NCBI GenBank assembly: GCA_030445745.1
Contig: JASUTE010000004.1
Location: 24,173-88,172, forward strand
Source of the DNA: Candidatus Cloacimonadota bacterium
Lineage (GTDB): Bacteria; Cloacimonadota; Cloacimonadia; Cloacimonadales; TCS61
DNA: 64,000 nt
Reading direction: 5' to 3'
This document shows positions 1 through 8,016 of the stretch, in pieces; positions within the stretch are counted from its first letter, which is position 1, and each line of letters begins with the position of its first letter. The position numbers and the translations under genes were made by a program. The notes beneath the pieces are model-generated. The model was not told where the DNA came from and made no database searches. It worked only from the letters and a program-made list of their open reading frames with translations.

Positions 1-736
1 ATTCGACACCAAAAACTTTTTTAAAGGCAGCATCAGTAGAACGAGTTATACGCAGGGCATAGAAAAGTTCCATCATTGTATTTCTATCGTATTCATCAGC
101 CAGATAAGTTAGGAAAGCTTCGCCGAGGCGATAAGCATAGTAGCCACCGATATTGTTCAGATTGGGTAACTGTTGATTCAGCACCAGATCGATTATGAAC
201 ATATTGTTGTAGGTATCTTCGCCACCTACAGATTCAAATTCAGGTAAACCTTCGCTAAACCAAAATGGCAAGCTTCCAGTTTGCAACATAGAAAAACTGG
301 AACCGCTTAATTCGTTTACATAGGCATGAGTTAACTCGTGAACAAGAGTTTTTTCCATCTTTTTATAGCTGCCGTTAAAAGGCAACACAACTCGGTTGTG
401 CAAAGATTCAGTAAAACCACCCACACCTTCAGATAACAGTGATGAAATGATGTTAGTAGTCTGAAAAGCTTGCTGAGCCGGATAGAAAATAATAGGAATT
501 CTATCTTTTACCGGTCTTTTGAAATCTTGCTTCAGGTAATAGTAAGATTCCTCCGCCATCAAAGCAGCCAATTTCCCAAATTCATTATTTGCTTTCGCGA
601 AGTAGATATCAAAATGTAGGGTAGCAATGTGGTTCCATTCCAATTTATTTGACTGAACCTTGTTTTTACCAAAGCTATAAGCTAATAGTGTACTAAGAAT
701 AAGTGTCAGAAGTGCTAAACTTATTATTTTTTTCAT
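1..736 (-). CDS. Secreted HExxH metallopeptidase-like protein, N-terminal part (runs off the window)
   Basis: About 245 residues are visible and the gene continues past base 1. It starts at the ATG at 736, which overlaps the stop of mlaD (TAATG). Residues 1-20 form a signal peptide (MKKIISLALLTLILSTLLAY). Around residue 130 there is HELTHAYVNE, a zinc-binding HExxH motif, followed about 25 residues later by WFSEGLPEFE, which could supply the third zinc ligand (Glu), as in gluzincins of the peptidase MA type. The protein is probably exported and acts in the periplasm or at the surface. Members of this family in related genomes often carry a TolB-like propeller after the peptidase domain; that part is not visible here. 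The substrate is unknown. The overlap suggests translation coupled to mlaD. Confidence 0.75.
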   Translation of the reverse strand, partial: MKKIISLALLTLILSTLLAYSFGKNKVQSNKLEWNHIATLHFDIYFAKANNEFGKLAALMAEESYYYLKQDFKRPVKDRIPIIFYPAQQAFQTTNIISSLLSEGVGGFTESLHNRVVLPFNGSYKKMEKTLVHELTHAYVNELSGSSFSMLQTGSLPFWFSEGLPEFESVGGEDTYNNMFIIDLVLNQQLPNLNNIGGYYAYRLGEAFLTYLADEYDRNTMMELFYALRITRSTDAAFKKVFGVE

Positions 737-1635
737 TAAAATACCTTTACTTTAAAATATCTACCTGGATTTTCTTTTATATCTTTTAGTAGAGAATCTA
801 ATCTAGCAGATATTTTTAGCAAATTATCATAAAGTTCTTCTTCAGCAATCATTTTTCCTATACTGCCCTGGCCAGCTTGGGTTGGTTGCAGTATTTTGTT
901 TAGGTTGGAGGCTAGTTGATTAAATTCTTGCACAGCGTTATTTAAATTGTGCATAGTTGTATCGGCAGTGGCAATTCCCGAGTCTAATTTGTCTCGATTT
1001 GTTTCCAAAAAACTATTTAAATCCTCTACCAAATTTGCCAATCCGGAAATTGCTATATCCAATTTATCCTCGTTTTTTTGGTAGGAATTATCCAGGTTTT
1101 TCACAAAATTTTCAGTAGAATTAAGGATATTTTTCACTTGCGGAAGCATCTGTTTATCACTCTCAAGTTTATTTGCAAAATCCTGTATTTTTTCGGTTAA
1201 ATTATTTAATTTTACAACCAGGTTAGAAATACCGAAACTCTTCTGTCCGATTTGCACTTGATTGTAATCCATTTTTTTCTCAGAAGTTCCGGGAATTATA
1301 TCCACGCGTACACTTCCCATAGCATCCATCTCTTTTATATAGAATTTGGAATCAGCTGGCAGAGGTAGGGGAAGGTCTACTAAAAGATCCGTAACCACGC
1401 CGTCTGGGGTAAGTTGAATCTTATCCACTTTTCCTCTTCTTAATCCGCGCACAGAAACAGTACTACCTTTTTCTATTTTTCCTATATTTTCGAATTCTAC
1501 CTGCAAGGTAGTGTACTTCTTATGTTCCAGTAACTGCATGAACCACATATAGCCTAATATTAGGATTACCAGAGCTAATAGGGTGAAAATTCCTACTTTA
1601 ATTTCCAAATTTGTCTTGTTTTCATAAAATTTCAT
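736..1635 (-). CDS. mlaD: MlaD family phospholipid-transport substrate-binding protein
   Basis: A 299-residue MCE-domain protein. Residues about 14-32 are a single membrane anchor (VGIFTLLALVILILGYMWF). Residues about 40-118 match the MlaD/MCE fold, including the GLRRGKVDKI and GSVRVDIIPG stretches. The C-terminal 160 residues are mostly helical with many N, L and K residues, as in MCE proteins that extend across the periplasm. MlaD proteins bind lipid for an MlaFE-type ABC transporter that maintains outer-membrane asymmetry. I chose the ATG at 1635, giving a one-base gap to mlaF; an upstream in-frame start would overlap mlaF by about 80 bases. It sits immediately downstream of mlaF. No mlaE permease gene is in this window. 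Confidence 0.88.
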   Translation of the reverse strand: MKFYENKTNLEIKVGIFTLLALVILILGYMWFMQLLEHKKYTTLQVEFENIGKIEKGSTVSVRGLRRGKVDKIQLTPDGVVTDLLVDLPLPLPADSKFYIKEMDAMGSVRVDIIPGTSEKKMDYNQVQIGQKSFGISNLVVKLNNLTEKIQDFANKLESDKQMLPQVKNILNSTENFVKNLDNSYQKNEDKLDIAISGLANLVEDLNSFLETNRDKLDSGIATADTTMHNLNNAVQEFNQLASNLNKILQPTQAGQGSIGKMIAEEELYDNLLKISARLDSLLKDIKENPGRYFKVKVF

Positions 1636-1636
1636 T

Positions 1637-2362
1637 TTATTCCTCTTTTTGTAGAAATTTGCGTACGATTGGTTTATTTGAATTGATAAATTCATCATAT
1701 TTTCCAGTAAATACAATTTTTCTATCGTGCAGCATAGCTATATTACCTTTAACTTTGCTAATACAGTCCATATCGTGGGTAATAATTATAGAAGTTAGCT
1801 GGTAGGAATTTTGTAGTTTTAAGATTAGCTTGGTTATCTCATCGGAGATGATAGGATCTAGACCAGTGGTGGGCTCATCGTAGATTATGTAGCGGGGTTG
1901 ACGAATAATAGCGCGGGCCAAAGCGACCCGTTTTTTCATACCACCACTAAGCTCAGCTGGCATGTTATTCAGGGCAGTTTCCAAACCAACCAATCTCAGG
2001 TTTTCTCTTACCAATTTTTCTATTTCTATTTCTGTTTTCTGCTTGGCTTCATACAACGGTAAGGCTACATTTTGGAATACATTCAGTGAATCCAAAAGAG
2101 CAGATTCCTGAAATAGCATAGACATTTTTTGACGAATTTGGTTTAATTTACTTTTACTTAATTTAGTTATCTCGGTATCATCTATCCAAATTTTACCACT
2201 ATTGGGTTTATAAAGCCCTTCGATCGTCTTCATCAGCACACTTTTCCCAGAACCACTTTGTCCTACAATGGTGGTTATTTGGTTATTTGGTAGCTGCAGG
2301 TTTATATTTTCCAAAATAAGCTTTTCGCCAAAGCCTACGTTAAGATTTTCTATTTTTATCAT
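1637..2362 (-). CDS. mlaF: MlaF-type ABC transporter ATPase
   Basis: A 241-residue ABC ATPase. It shows Walker A GQSGSGKS near residue 34, the signature LSGGMKKRVALARA near residue 140 and Walker B IIYDEPTTGLDP. The GMKKR variant of the signature is characteristic of the MlaF/Mkl/Ttg2A subfamily, which energises phospholipid transport through MlaE with MlaD as partner. It lies between dinB and mlaD on the same strand with short gaps, so the three may be co-transcribed. The usual neighbour mlaE is absent, so the permease must be encoded elsewhere if the system is functional. Confidence 0.9.
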   Translation of the reverse strand: MIKIENLNVGFGEKLILENINLQLPNNQITTIVGQSGSGKSVLMKTIEGLYKPNSGKIWIDDTEITKLSKSKLNQIRQKMSMLFQESALLDSLNVFQNVALPLYEAKQKTEIEIEKLVRENLRLVGLETALNNMPAELSGGMKKRVALARAIIRQPRYIIYDEPTTGLDPIISDEITKLILKLQNSYQLTSIIITHDMDCISKVKGNIAMLHDRKIVFTGKYDEFINSNKPIVRKFLQKEE

Positions 2363-2385
2363 ATTTTTATTTCCAAATAAAATTA

Positions 2386-3477
2386 TCAGCTATCAGTCAA
2401 TGAATATTTTTCGTAGAATGGTAAAATAAGCTGCTCGGTTCTATTTTTCCAAACCAGGTTGGAAACACTAATGCCCAGTAGGCGTACCTTTTTCGTAGAA
2501 TTTAAATGCTGTTGCAATAAATTTTTGGTTGTAGAATACAACAGGTTTGCCGAATCGACCGTATGGGTAAAACTAACACTACGTGTATTTATGGTAAAAT
2601 CGGCATATTTTATTTTTAGAGTAACAGTTTTGGCTTTTACTTCTAACTGTTTCATTTTTTCAGCAATTTGCTTGCTACAGCTTTTTAAATATTTGTTCAT
2701 CTCTACCAGCTCTTCTAAATCATAGGAAAATGTATTTTCCTTGCCAATCGATTTTCTAACTCTTTCTGTTTTTACTGGCCGCTTGTCTATTCCGCGCACC
2801 ACATTATAGAAATAATTGCCCATTTTGCCGAAATGACGAATTAGGTCTGGCAGTTGCCATTGTAATAAATCTTTACCATTGTTTATTCCCAATCTCTGCA
2901 TTTTTTGCTGGGTGGCCTGGCCAATACCATGAAATTTTCCAATTGGTAACTCTTGTAAAATCTTAGCTGCTTTGGAAGGTGGTATTACTACCAACCCGTC
3001 TGGTTTTTTCATATCGGAAGCTATTTTAGCTAAAAATTTATTGAACGATACGCCAGCAGAAGCTGTCAGTTTGGTTTTGGCATATATATCTTGCTTAATT
3101 TGTTTGGCAATTTTGGTAGCAGATGGGTTAGCACTGCTGGTGACATCCAAATAAGCTTCATCTAGACTCATCGGTTCTACCAAATCGGTGTATTGAAAAA
3201 AGATATCCAAGATTTGCTCGGAAGCTTCTTTGTAGGCAGCGAATCTAGGCCGTACAAAAATAGCATGTGGGCAAAGGCGATAGGCCATAGCTGCACTCAT
3301 GGCTGAGTGAATGCCAAATTTACGAGCTTGGTAGGAACAGGTGGAAACTACTCCCCTGCTTTGGGGATCACCTCCAACTACAACTGGTTTGCCACGCAGT
3401 TTAGGATTATCGCGCATTTCCACTGCAGCAAAAAAAGCATCCATATCGATGTGAATAATCTTTCGTATCTTTTCCAT
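2386..3477 (-). CDS. dinB: DNA polymerase IV (Y-family translesion polymerase)
   Basis: A 363-residue protein with the Y-family palm motif IHIDMDAFFAAVE at residues about 8-20 and the second catalytic motif SLDEAYLDV. AGVSFNKFLAKIASDMKKPDG and the GIGQATQQKM helix-hairpin-helix are also typical of DinB. It carries out error-prone, untargeted and translesion synthesis opposite damaged bases. Length matches the family (about 350). I chose the ATG at 3477; the open frame extends to a TTG at 3513 but that adds 12 unconserved residues. No strong ribosome binding site is visible at either start. It is the first gene of the minus-strand run dinB-mlaF-mlaD-peptidase and is divergent from the ECF operon. 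Confidence 0.93.
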   Translation of the reverse strand: MEKIRKIIHIDMDAFFAAVEMRDNPKLRGKPVVVGGDPQSRGVVSTCSYQARKFGIHSAMSAAMAYRLCPHAIFVRPRFAAYKEASEQILDIFFQYTDLVEPMSLDEAYLDVTSSANPSATKIAKQIKQDIYAKTKLTASAGVSFNKFLAKIASDMKKPDGLVVIPPSKAAKILQELPIGKFHGIGQATQQKMQRLGINNGKDLLQWQLPDLIRHFGKMGNYFYNVVRGIDKRPVKTERVRKSIGKENTFSYDLEELVEMNKYLKSCSKQIAEKMKQLEVKAKTVTLKIKYADFTINTRSVSFTHTVDSANLLYSTTKNLLQQHLNSTKKVRLLGISVSNLVWKNRTEQLILPFYEKYSLTDS

Positions 3478-3577
3478 TTGTTTTAAATGTTTATTTAGAC
3501 TAAAAAACGTCAAACAAATTCCAATTCACTTGACAGGAAAAGTGTTAGTTTTGTGATTTATACAAAGAGTATACGAT

Positions 3578-4120
3578 ATGAATTTGAATAAATTTTCGGC
3601 TGAAGAGCTGCTTTATATTGCTGTATTTAGCGCTTTGGGCTTGGCTACCAAACCCATTATAACACCGATAGTGCATCTGGTTTCTACACCATTGCTAATA
3701 CCAGGCGGTTCACTAGCTGGTGGATTTTATATGATGTGGATAGTGCTGGCAGCTGTAGTAGTTGATAAATTAGGAGCAGCGCTTTTAGTAGGTGTAGTAC
3801 AGGCTATTGTAATCCTATCTTTAGGATTTTTTGGCAGCCATGGAGCTGTCTCACTACTCAGCTACACTGTTCCAGGTGTGATGGTGGAATTAGCTCGACT
3901 ATTATTCAGGAACAAAGAAGCAGTGTTTGCACAAGCTTTTATGTGCTCTGTTGCTAATATTAGCGGAGCTTTAATAGTAACCTTGCTAGTGATGCGGCTA
4001 CCTTTAATTCCATTAATTATATCTCTACTGGCAGCTGCTATTTCGGGCATTATAGGTGGTTTAGTTAGCTATAATATAACTAAGAAAATGAGAAAATTTG
4101 GTATAATAGAGGTAAGATGA
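3578..4120 (+). CDS. ECF transporter S component (substrate-binding membrane subunit)
   Basis: A 180-residue, very hydrophobic protein with about six membrane segments. It begins with an ELLYIAVFSALGLATKP stretch, which looks like the N-terminal helix of ECF S components. The operon also encodes two ATPases and an EcfT, completing a dedicated (group I type) energy-coupling-factor importer. The S component determines the substrate, usually a vitamin, its precursor or a metal ion. The sequence recalls the ThiW/YkoE-like group but I cannot assign a substrate. A TTGACA hexamer lies at 3530-3535, but I see no convincing -10 at the right distance. The ATG of the next gene overlaps its stop by four bases. 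Confidence 0.8.
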   Translation: MNLNKFSAEELLYIAVFSALGLATKPIITPIVHLVSTPLLIPGGSLAGGFYMMWIVLAAVVVDKLGAALLVGVVQAIVILSLGFFGSHGAVSLLSYTVPGVMVELARLLFRNKEAVFAQAFMCSVANISGALIVTLLVMRLPLIPLIISLLAAAISGIIGGLVSYNITKKMRKFGIIEVR

Positions 4121-4989
4121 AGAAGCTTTTTATATTTTTGCTCTTAACTTGGAATATAGTGGCTTTTGCTTTACAAATTATTAATAACGAAAATGTACAG
4201 CAACTGGATTTACACAAAATTGATTCTCAATATTTGAAAACAGTTTCCACTATGCGTGAAAACCAAGCAGAGACCTGGCGTGGAGTGCCCTTGAACTACA
4301 TTTTACCAGACAGTATAGAATTCAGTAAAATTGTACTAAGTTCTCCCGATGGCTATCAGGTAGAGTTGGCAAAAGAGGAGGCAGCTACAGCTATCTTAGC
4401 ATTATTTGAAGATGAAAGAAAGTTGGAATATGAAAACCGTTTGGTGGTACCTAGAAAAAGGGAGATGTTTTGGATAAAAGAAGTAACAAAAATAGAATTG
4501 AAGAATAAAGCAGTACAGCCACCTTTGCGATATATCACTATTGCCGAAAACTGGTTAAAAAATTTTTCCCAACCTCATGCTTTGCCACCTTTTGTGAAAG
4601 ATACTGGTTATTACTTCCAAGAAGTAGCTAAATCTGTGTTGCTGTTTACCAGAGCGGAATATCTACTGATCGCTAGTGATGGGGTTCAACACAATTTAAG
4701 TTATCAGAATTATCTGCAAAATGCTATTTTAAGCCAGAACGGCAATGGTTTTGATATGAAAAGTCCCGATATGCCAAGCGGCATGTGGTTAAAAAAAATT
4801 GGCTATATTAGAACATACGATAGGGCAATGGTGTTTGTGAACCAATTGCAAAATTGGCAAGATCTGCAGCAGTTAACAAAGTTGCCTAAAAAGCCGAAAA
4901 GAGTTGTAGTAGATGGCAACAGCTTTAGTTTTGAACAATTCAAGGATTTATCATGGGAAAATTGCGCATTTATACAATTATTTTATTAA
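4117..4989 (+). CDS. Secreted protein with sulfite-oxidase-like fold, no cofactor cysteine
   Basis: A 290-residue protein with a signal peptide (MKKLFIFLLLTWNIVAFA). Residues about 50-130 read like the molybdopterin-binding fold of the sulfite oxidase superfamily: WRGVPLNYIL, then KIVLSSPDGYQVEL, then RLVVPRKREMFWIKEVTKIEL. In true enzymes a conserved Cys binds the molybdenum; the only Cys here is near the C-terminus (WENCAF), so a catalytic cofactor is unlikely. A second, more diverged domain may fill residues 140-290. It overlaps both neighbours and sits inside an ECF transporter operon, so an accessory role in capturing or handing over the transported substrate outside the membrane is my inference. 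Function unproven. Confidence 0.6.
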   Translation: MKKLFIFLLLTWNIVAFALQIINNENVQQLDLHKIDSQYLKTVSTMRENQAETWRGVPLNYILPDSIEFSKIVLSSPDGYQVELAKEEAATAILALFEDERKLEYENRLVVPRKREMFWIKEVTKIELKNKAVQPPLRYITIAENWLKNFSQPHALPPFVKDTGYYFQEVAKSVLLFTRAEYLLIASDGVQHNLSYQNYLQNAILSQNGNGFDMKSPDMPSGMWLKKIGYIRTYDRAMVFVNQLQNWQDLQQLTKLPKKPKRVVVDGNSFSFEQFKDLSWENCAFIQLFY

Positions 4990-5480
4990 TTTTTGCAACT
5001 GCCTGCAGTCCTGAAGGTTGGAAATTAATCGATAGAGAAACAACAAAAATCAATCAATCAGGTAATTTAGCTGCTATTTTGGCTAAAGATACACAAATTC
5101 AATATGCATTATTGATTTCTGAAGATGGCTTGGGAATAGTTGTTTCCAAACCAAATTTTCAAAATATAAAGATCATAAATAAGAATGGTTGGCAGCTGCA
5201 AGCTCCACAATTGCCACCGAGTGCTAATATAAAAAACTTACAAAAGATTTGTGTGTTTTCAGATAATTATATTGAAATTTTCCAAGAAAATAAAAAATTT
5301 CTGCTTAGTCCTTTCCAAATTTATTTGCAGAATATGAAATTTGAAGGTGAAGCTTCGCAAAATGGCAATTTTATTAGGAAATATAGGAAAAGTAAGGAAG
5401 TGAATTTTAACGCAGACTCCATCTTTATAAATTCACAGAAAATTAGCTGGGAAAGTTTAAGAAAGAGGATAGATCTATGA
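4953..5480 (+). CDS. Lipoprotein of the ECF operon, unknown function
   Basis: A 175-residue predicted lipoprotein. The N-terminus MGKLRIYTIILLIFATAC ends in a lipobox (FATAC), so the mature protein probably starts at Cys18 and is anchored to a membrane on the periplasmic side. The rest is beta-rich with no motif I recognise. The start overlaps the previous gene by 37 bases in another frame, and the stop overlaps the next start by four, so translation is probably coupled. Its position between two sulfite-oxidase-fold proteins suggests it works with them at the cell surface side of the ECF importer; this is inference from context only. Confidence 0.6.
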   Translation: MGKLRIYTIILLIFATACSPEGWKLIDRETTKINQSGNLAAILAKDTQIQYALLISEDGLGIVVSKPNFQNIKIINKNGWQLQAPQLPPSANIKNLQKICVFSDNYIEIFQENKKFLLSPFQIYLQNMKFEGEASQNGNFIRKYRKSKEVNFNADSIFINSQKISWESLRKRIDL

Positions 5481-5902
5481 AAAATATTTTAATTGTTTTA
5501 CTGGTTCTGATACTGCTTCTGGCTGCTATGCTGGTAGTACGAAATATCAATCGTAGTGATTTTAACGGATTGAAGGTAGCTTATTTGGGCAGGGAATATC
5601 TTTTACAAAAAGACCACATCAACCAGCTTGAACTGCAAGTTTTATGGGCAGATAATCAGAAATTCCAAGCTATAAGCATAGATGAAGTTCTTAAATATTT
5701 TTCTTTGCACCCGAAAGATATTCGTACCATTACCTTTGTATCGGCTGATGGTGGTGCCTTGAATTTGAAATCTGAAGAAATACATAAAGCTTTTTTAGCT
5801 TTACAGCGAGAAGGTAAACAGCAATACTTTCGGTTAATTATCCCCGAAGATGAATTTCGGCAGCGCTGGCTGAAAAGAGTGGTGGAACTGCAGGTTCGTT
5901 GA
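5477..5902 (+). CDS. Membrane-anchored sulfite-oxidase-fold-like protein of the ECF operon
   Basis: A 141-residue protein with an uncleaved N-terminal membrane segment (residues about 4-23, ILIVLLVLILLLAAMLVV). The soluble part repeats the pattern seen in the larger protein two genes upstream: ISIDEVLKYF, then TITFVSADGGALNL, then FRLIIPEDEFRQRWLKRVVELQV. It therefore looks like a single minimal sulfite-oxidase-type domain without the metal-binding Cys; it has no cysteine at all. The stop TGA overlaps the ATG of the first ATPase gene. Likely a periplasmic accessory subunit tied to the ECF importer. Not a known named family to me. Confidence 0.6.
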   Translation: MKNILIVLLVLILLLAAMLVVRNINRSDFNGLKVAYLGREYLLQKDHINQLELQVLWADNQKFQAISIDEVLKYFSLHPKDIRTITFVSADGGALNLKSEEIHKAFLALQREGKQQYFRLIIPEDEFRQRWLKRVVELQVR

Positions 5903-6549
5903 TGCTGAAGCTGGTTGACGTTAGTTTCGCTTTCGGAAAAAACCAACTACTCCATCATCTAGATTTGCAACTATTGCCAGGTGAAGCTGTATGGCTTCAG
6001 GGGCCTAATGCAAGTGGTAAAACAACACTTTTAAATATTATAGCTACTATTATTCCCCGATTTATTCACGGTAACTTTTCAGGGCAGGTATTTTGGCAAG
6101 ATACCAATTTGCATGAACTGAATTTCCCTCAAATAGCAACTGTATTAGGCTTTTTGCGTCAACATCCACAGCAGCAACTATTTTTTCCTAAAGTAGAACA
6201 AGAGTTGGCTTTTGGACCAGAAAATTTACGAAAACCAGCAGAAGAGATTTTAGCAACTATGGAAGAAGTTTGCAATCAATTGCAAATAAACAGTTTATTG
6301 CAGGTTGAAACAGCTAAGCTCTCTTTTGGCCAAAAAAAGTTGGTGGCTTTGGCTGCCAATCTAATGCTGAAAGCACCAATATTACTTTTAGATGAACCAG
6401 CTGTGGGAATTTCCACAAATAATTTGCATTTGATAAAACAGGTTTTGTTAAAGGAAAAAGAGAGAGGCAAAATACTTGTGATAGCGGATCATTTACCTGT
6501 ATGGTATGACTTAGCAGACAGAATTTTACCAATGAGTGAGCTGAGATGA
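5902..6549 (+). CDS. ECF transporter ATPase (first EcfA-like subunit)
   Basis: A 215-residue ABC ATPase with Walker A GPNASGKT, a Q-loop LRQHPQQQLF that matches the ECF ATPase type (a Q-x-P-x-x-Q-x-F pattern), the signature LSFGQKKLVALA and Walker B ILLLDEPAVGIS. ECF importers use two ATPases that heterodimerise, and a second one follows directly. The signature LSFGQ replaces the canonical LSGGQ. I chose the ATG at 5902, whose first base is the last base of the preceding stop; a TTG three bases earlier is possible but less likely. Together with the next gene it powers the transporter by rotating the S component via EcfT. Confidence 0.85.
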   Translation: MLKLVDVSFAFGKNQLLHHLDLQLLPGEAVWLQGPNASGKTTLLNIIATIIPRFIHGNFSGQVFWQDTNLHELNFPQIATVLGFLRQHPQQQLFFPKVEQELAFGPENLRKPAEEILATMEEVCNQLQINSLLQVETAKLSFGQKKLVALAANLMLKAPILLLDEPAVGISTNNLHLIKQVLLKEKERGKILVIADHLPVWYDLADRILPMSELR

Positions 6550-7184
6550 TAGAATTTAAAAATTTTAGCTTCAGTTTTCCAGAGCAGGAGATTTTTCGCG
6601 GGGTAAACCTGCGCTTTCCTTTGAAAAAACCTGTTTTAATACAGGGAGATAATGGCAGTGGCAAAACTACCCTAGCACGCATCATCTCCGGGCTAATACC
6701 AGATTATTCCGGAGAAATTTTACTGAAGAAAAAGAAATTGGCGGATTTTACTGAAACCGAGTTTGCAGATAAGATTATCTACATAAAACAGGAAGCTGAG
6801 CAAAACTTTGTGGCAGCAACATTAGAAGAGGATCTGCAAATATGGCAGCATGGATTTTCTCAAATCGAGAAGGTGGGTGAGGAAAGATCGCGTAAAAAAA
6901 CTTTCTCTAAATTAAAACTAACTGAAATTTCCCAGCGCTTGATTTGGCAACTTAGTGGTGGCCAAAGAAAACGGGGTAGCTTAGCGCCGTTACTTTTGCC
7001 AAATAACAAAATCTGGTTGCTAGATGAACCTGCTGCTGGCCTCGATGCACTATCTGTAAAGATATTATTGCAACTTTTAAAAGAAAAAAGGGCAATTATT
7101 TTTAGCAACAGAAAATCTATTTATGAAAGTTTAAACCCGCTTGAAATGGAGATAGTAGAAAAAAAAATAATTAGAATAAATTAA
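6546..7184 (+). CDS. ECF transporter ATPase (second EcfA-like subunit)
   Basis: A 212-residue ABC ATPase with Walker A GDNGSGKT, Q-loop IYIKQEAEQNF, canonical signature LSGGQRKRGSLA and Walker B IWLLDEPAAGLD. The ATG overlaps the stop of the first ATPase gene (ATGA). At 212 residues it is short, and the H-loop region is compressed (AIIFSNRKSIYES), with no obvious switch histidine there. The first ATPase has VIADHLPVWY, where His is present. The pair may therefore have one consensus and one degenerate hydrolysis site, a common asymmetry in ABC heterodimers. Confidence 0.85.
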   Translation: MIEFKNFSFSFPEQEIFRGVNLRFPLKKPVLIQGDNGSGKTTLARIISGLIPDYSGEILLKKKKLADFTETEFADKIIYIKQEAEQNFVAATLEEDLQIWQHGFSQIEKVGEERSRKKTFSKLKLTEISQRLIWQLSGGQRKRGSLAPLLLPNNKIWLLDEPAAGLDALSVKILLQLLKEKRAIIFSNRKSIYESLNPLEMEIVEKKIIRIN

Positions 7185-7246
7185 AATGCTTGCAAGATAG
7201 ATGAAGATTTCTAAAAATATGTAGCAACTTAGAAGGAGATAGCGAG

Positions 7247-7288
7247 ATGTTGTTTTCGTTTAAAATTAGCTGTTCTGAGGTAGAATGA
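7247..7288 (+). CDS. Possible 13-codon leader peptide ahead of ecfT
   Basis: In the 100-base gap between the second ATPase and EcfT there is a clear ribosome binding site (AAGGAG, 7233-7238) eight bases before an ATG. The reading frame encodes 13 residues (MLFSFKISCSEVE) and its TGA overlaps the ATG of ecfT. Such a layout would couple ecfT translation to the small frame. It could equally be chance, or the remnant of an earlier ecfT start. No codon bias argument is possible at this size. Confidence 0.25.
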   Translation: MLFSFKISCSEVE

Positions 7289-8016
7289 AGATTAATCTAA
7301 GAACGATACTTATCATTATTATTTTGCTTACTACCATCTCGTTACTATTTCAACAAGTTTTAGTTCAACTCTATCTAGTGCTAATTTCACTTGGCCTTAT
7401 TCTGCTAAGTTCTCATCGAAAAAAAAATATGAAAAGTTTACAACAGCGTTTCCAAGGTTTAATAAAACTTTTTGTCATTCTGTTTTTGATGCAGATTATC
7501 TTTCGCAATGAAGGAAATGTTTATATGGAATGGGGCATTGTGAAAATAACAGACCAAGGTGTGAATTATGGGCTTATTTCCACATTGCGGATAACTTTAA
7601 TAATATTGCTGGCAGCACTTTTGTTTCAACGTCCCTTTTATGACTATCTACTGGCTTTTCATAGCTGGCATTTTCCCTATGAAATTTCTTTTCTTATAGC
7701 TTCTGTTATCAATTTTATTCCAACCTACCGTTCCCAGTTTCTAACTATAAAGGAAAATTTGTATTTACGTGGCATATATTTTAGGAAATTAACGCTTTTT
7801 CAGCGTTTTCGAACTGTTTCTCAGTTAATTTTTCCGGTACTCTCGCGCGCACTTTTACAAGTAAAAGACAGAGCTATAGCCTTGGAATTAAGAGGTTTTC
7901 GGTTATACAAAAATAGAACTTTTATCTATGAACATAAATTAGCAGTTTGGGATTGGCTAATTCAGCTTTTCTGCCTGCTGCTTTTGGTATTTATTGTGAA
8001 AGGACAAATATTATGA
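7285..8016 (+). CDS. ecfT: EcfT, transmembrane coupling subunit of the ECF transporter
   Basis: A 243-residue membrane protein with about five membrane segments (two near the N-terminus, others at about 90-115 and 125-145, and one at the C-terminus). The cytoplasmic region holds the two short coupling motifs of EcfT proteins: NLYLRGIYF near residue 160 and IALELRGFRLY near residue 205, whose arginines contact the two ATPases. It links ATP hydrolysis to movement of the S component. The stop overlaps the start of the alaX gene (ATGA). The ribosome binding site is GAGG a few bases before the ATG. Confidence 0.85.
   Translation: MKINLRTILIIIILLTTISLLFQQVLVQLYLVLISLGLILLSSHRKKNMKSLQQRFQGLIKLFVILFLMQIIFRNEGNVYMEWGIVKITDQGVNYGLISTLRITLIILLAALLFQRPFYDYLLAFHSWHFPYEISFLIASVINFIPTYRSQFLTIKENLYLRGIYFRKLTLFQRFRTVSQLIFPVLSRALLQVKDRAIALELRGFRLYKNRTFIYEHKLAVWDWLIQLFCLLLLVFIVKGQIL

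Noticed and set aside
3530..3553. TTGACA upstream of the ECF operon as a full promoter
   Set aside because: No acceptable -10 hexamer occurs at 16-18 bases, so it is only mentioned with the gene.
4117..5902. Active molybdenum oxidoreductases in the ECF operon
   Set aside because: The fold-like pattern is present, but the cysteine that binds molybdenum is missing in both proteins.
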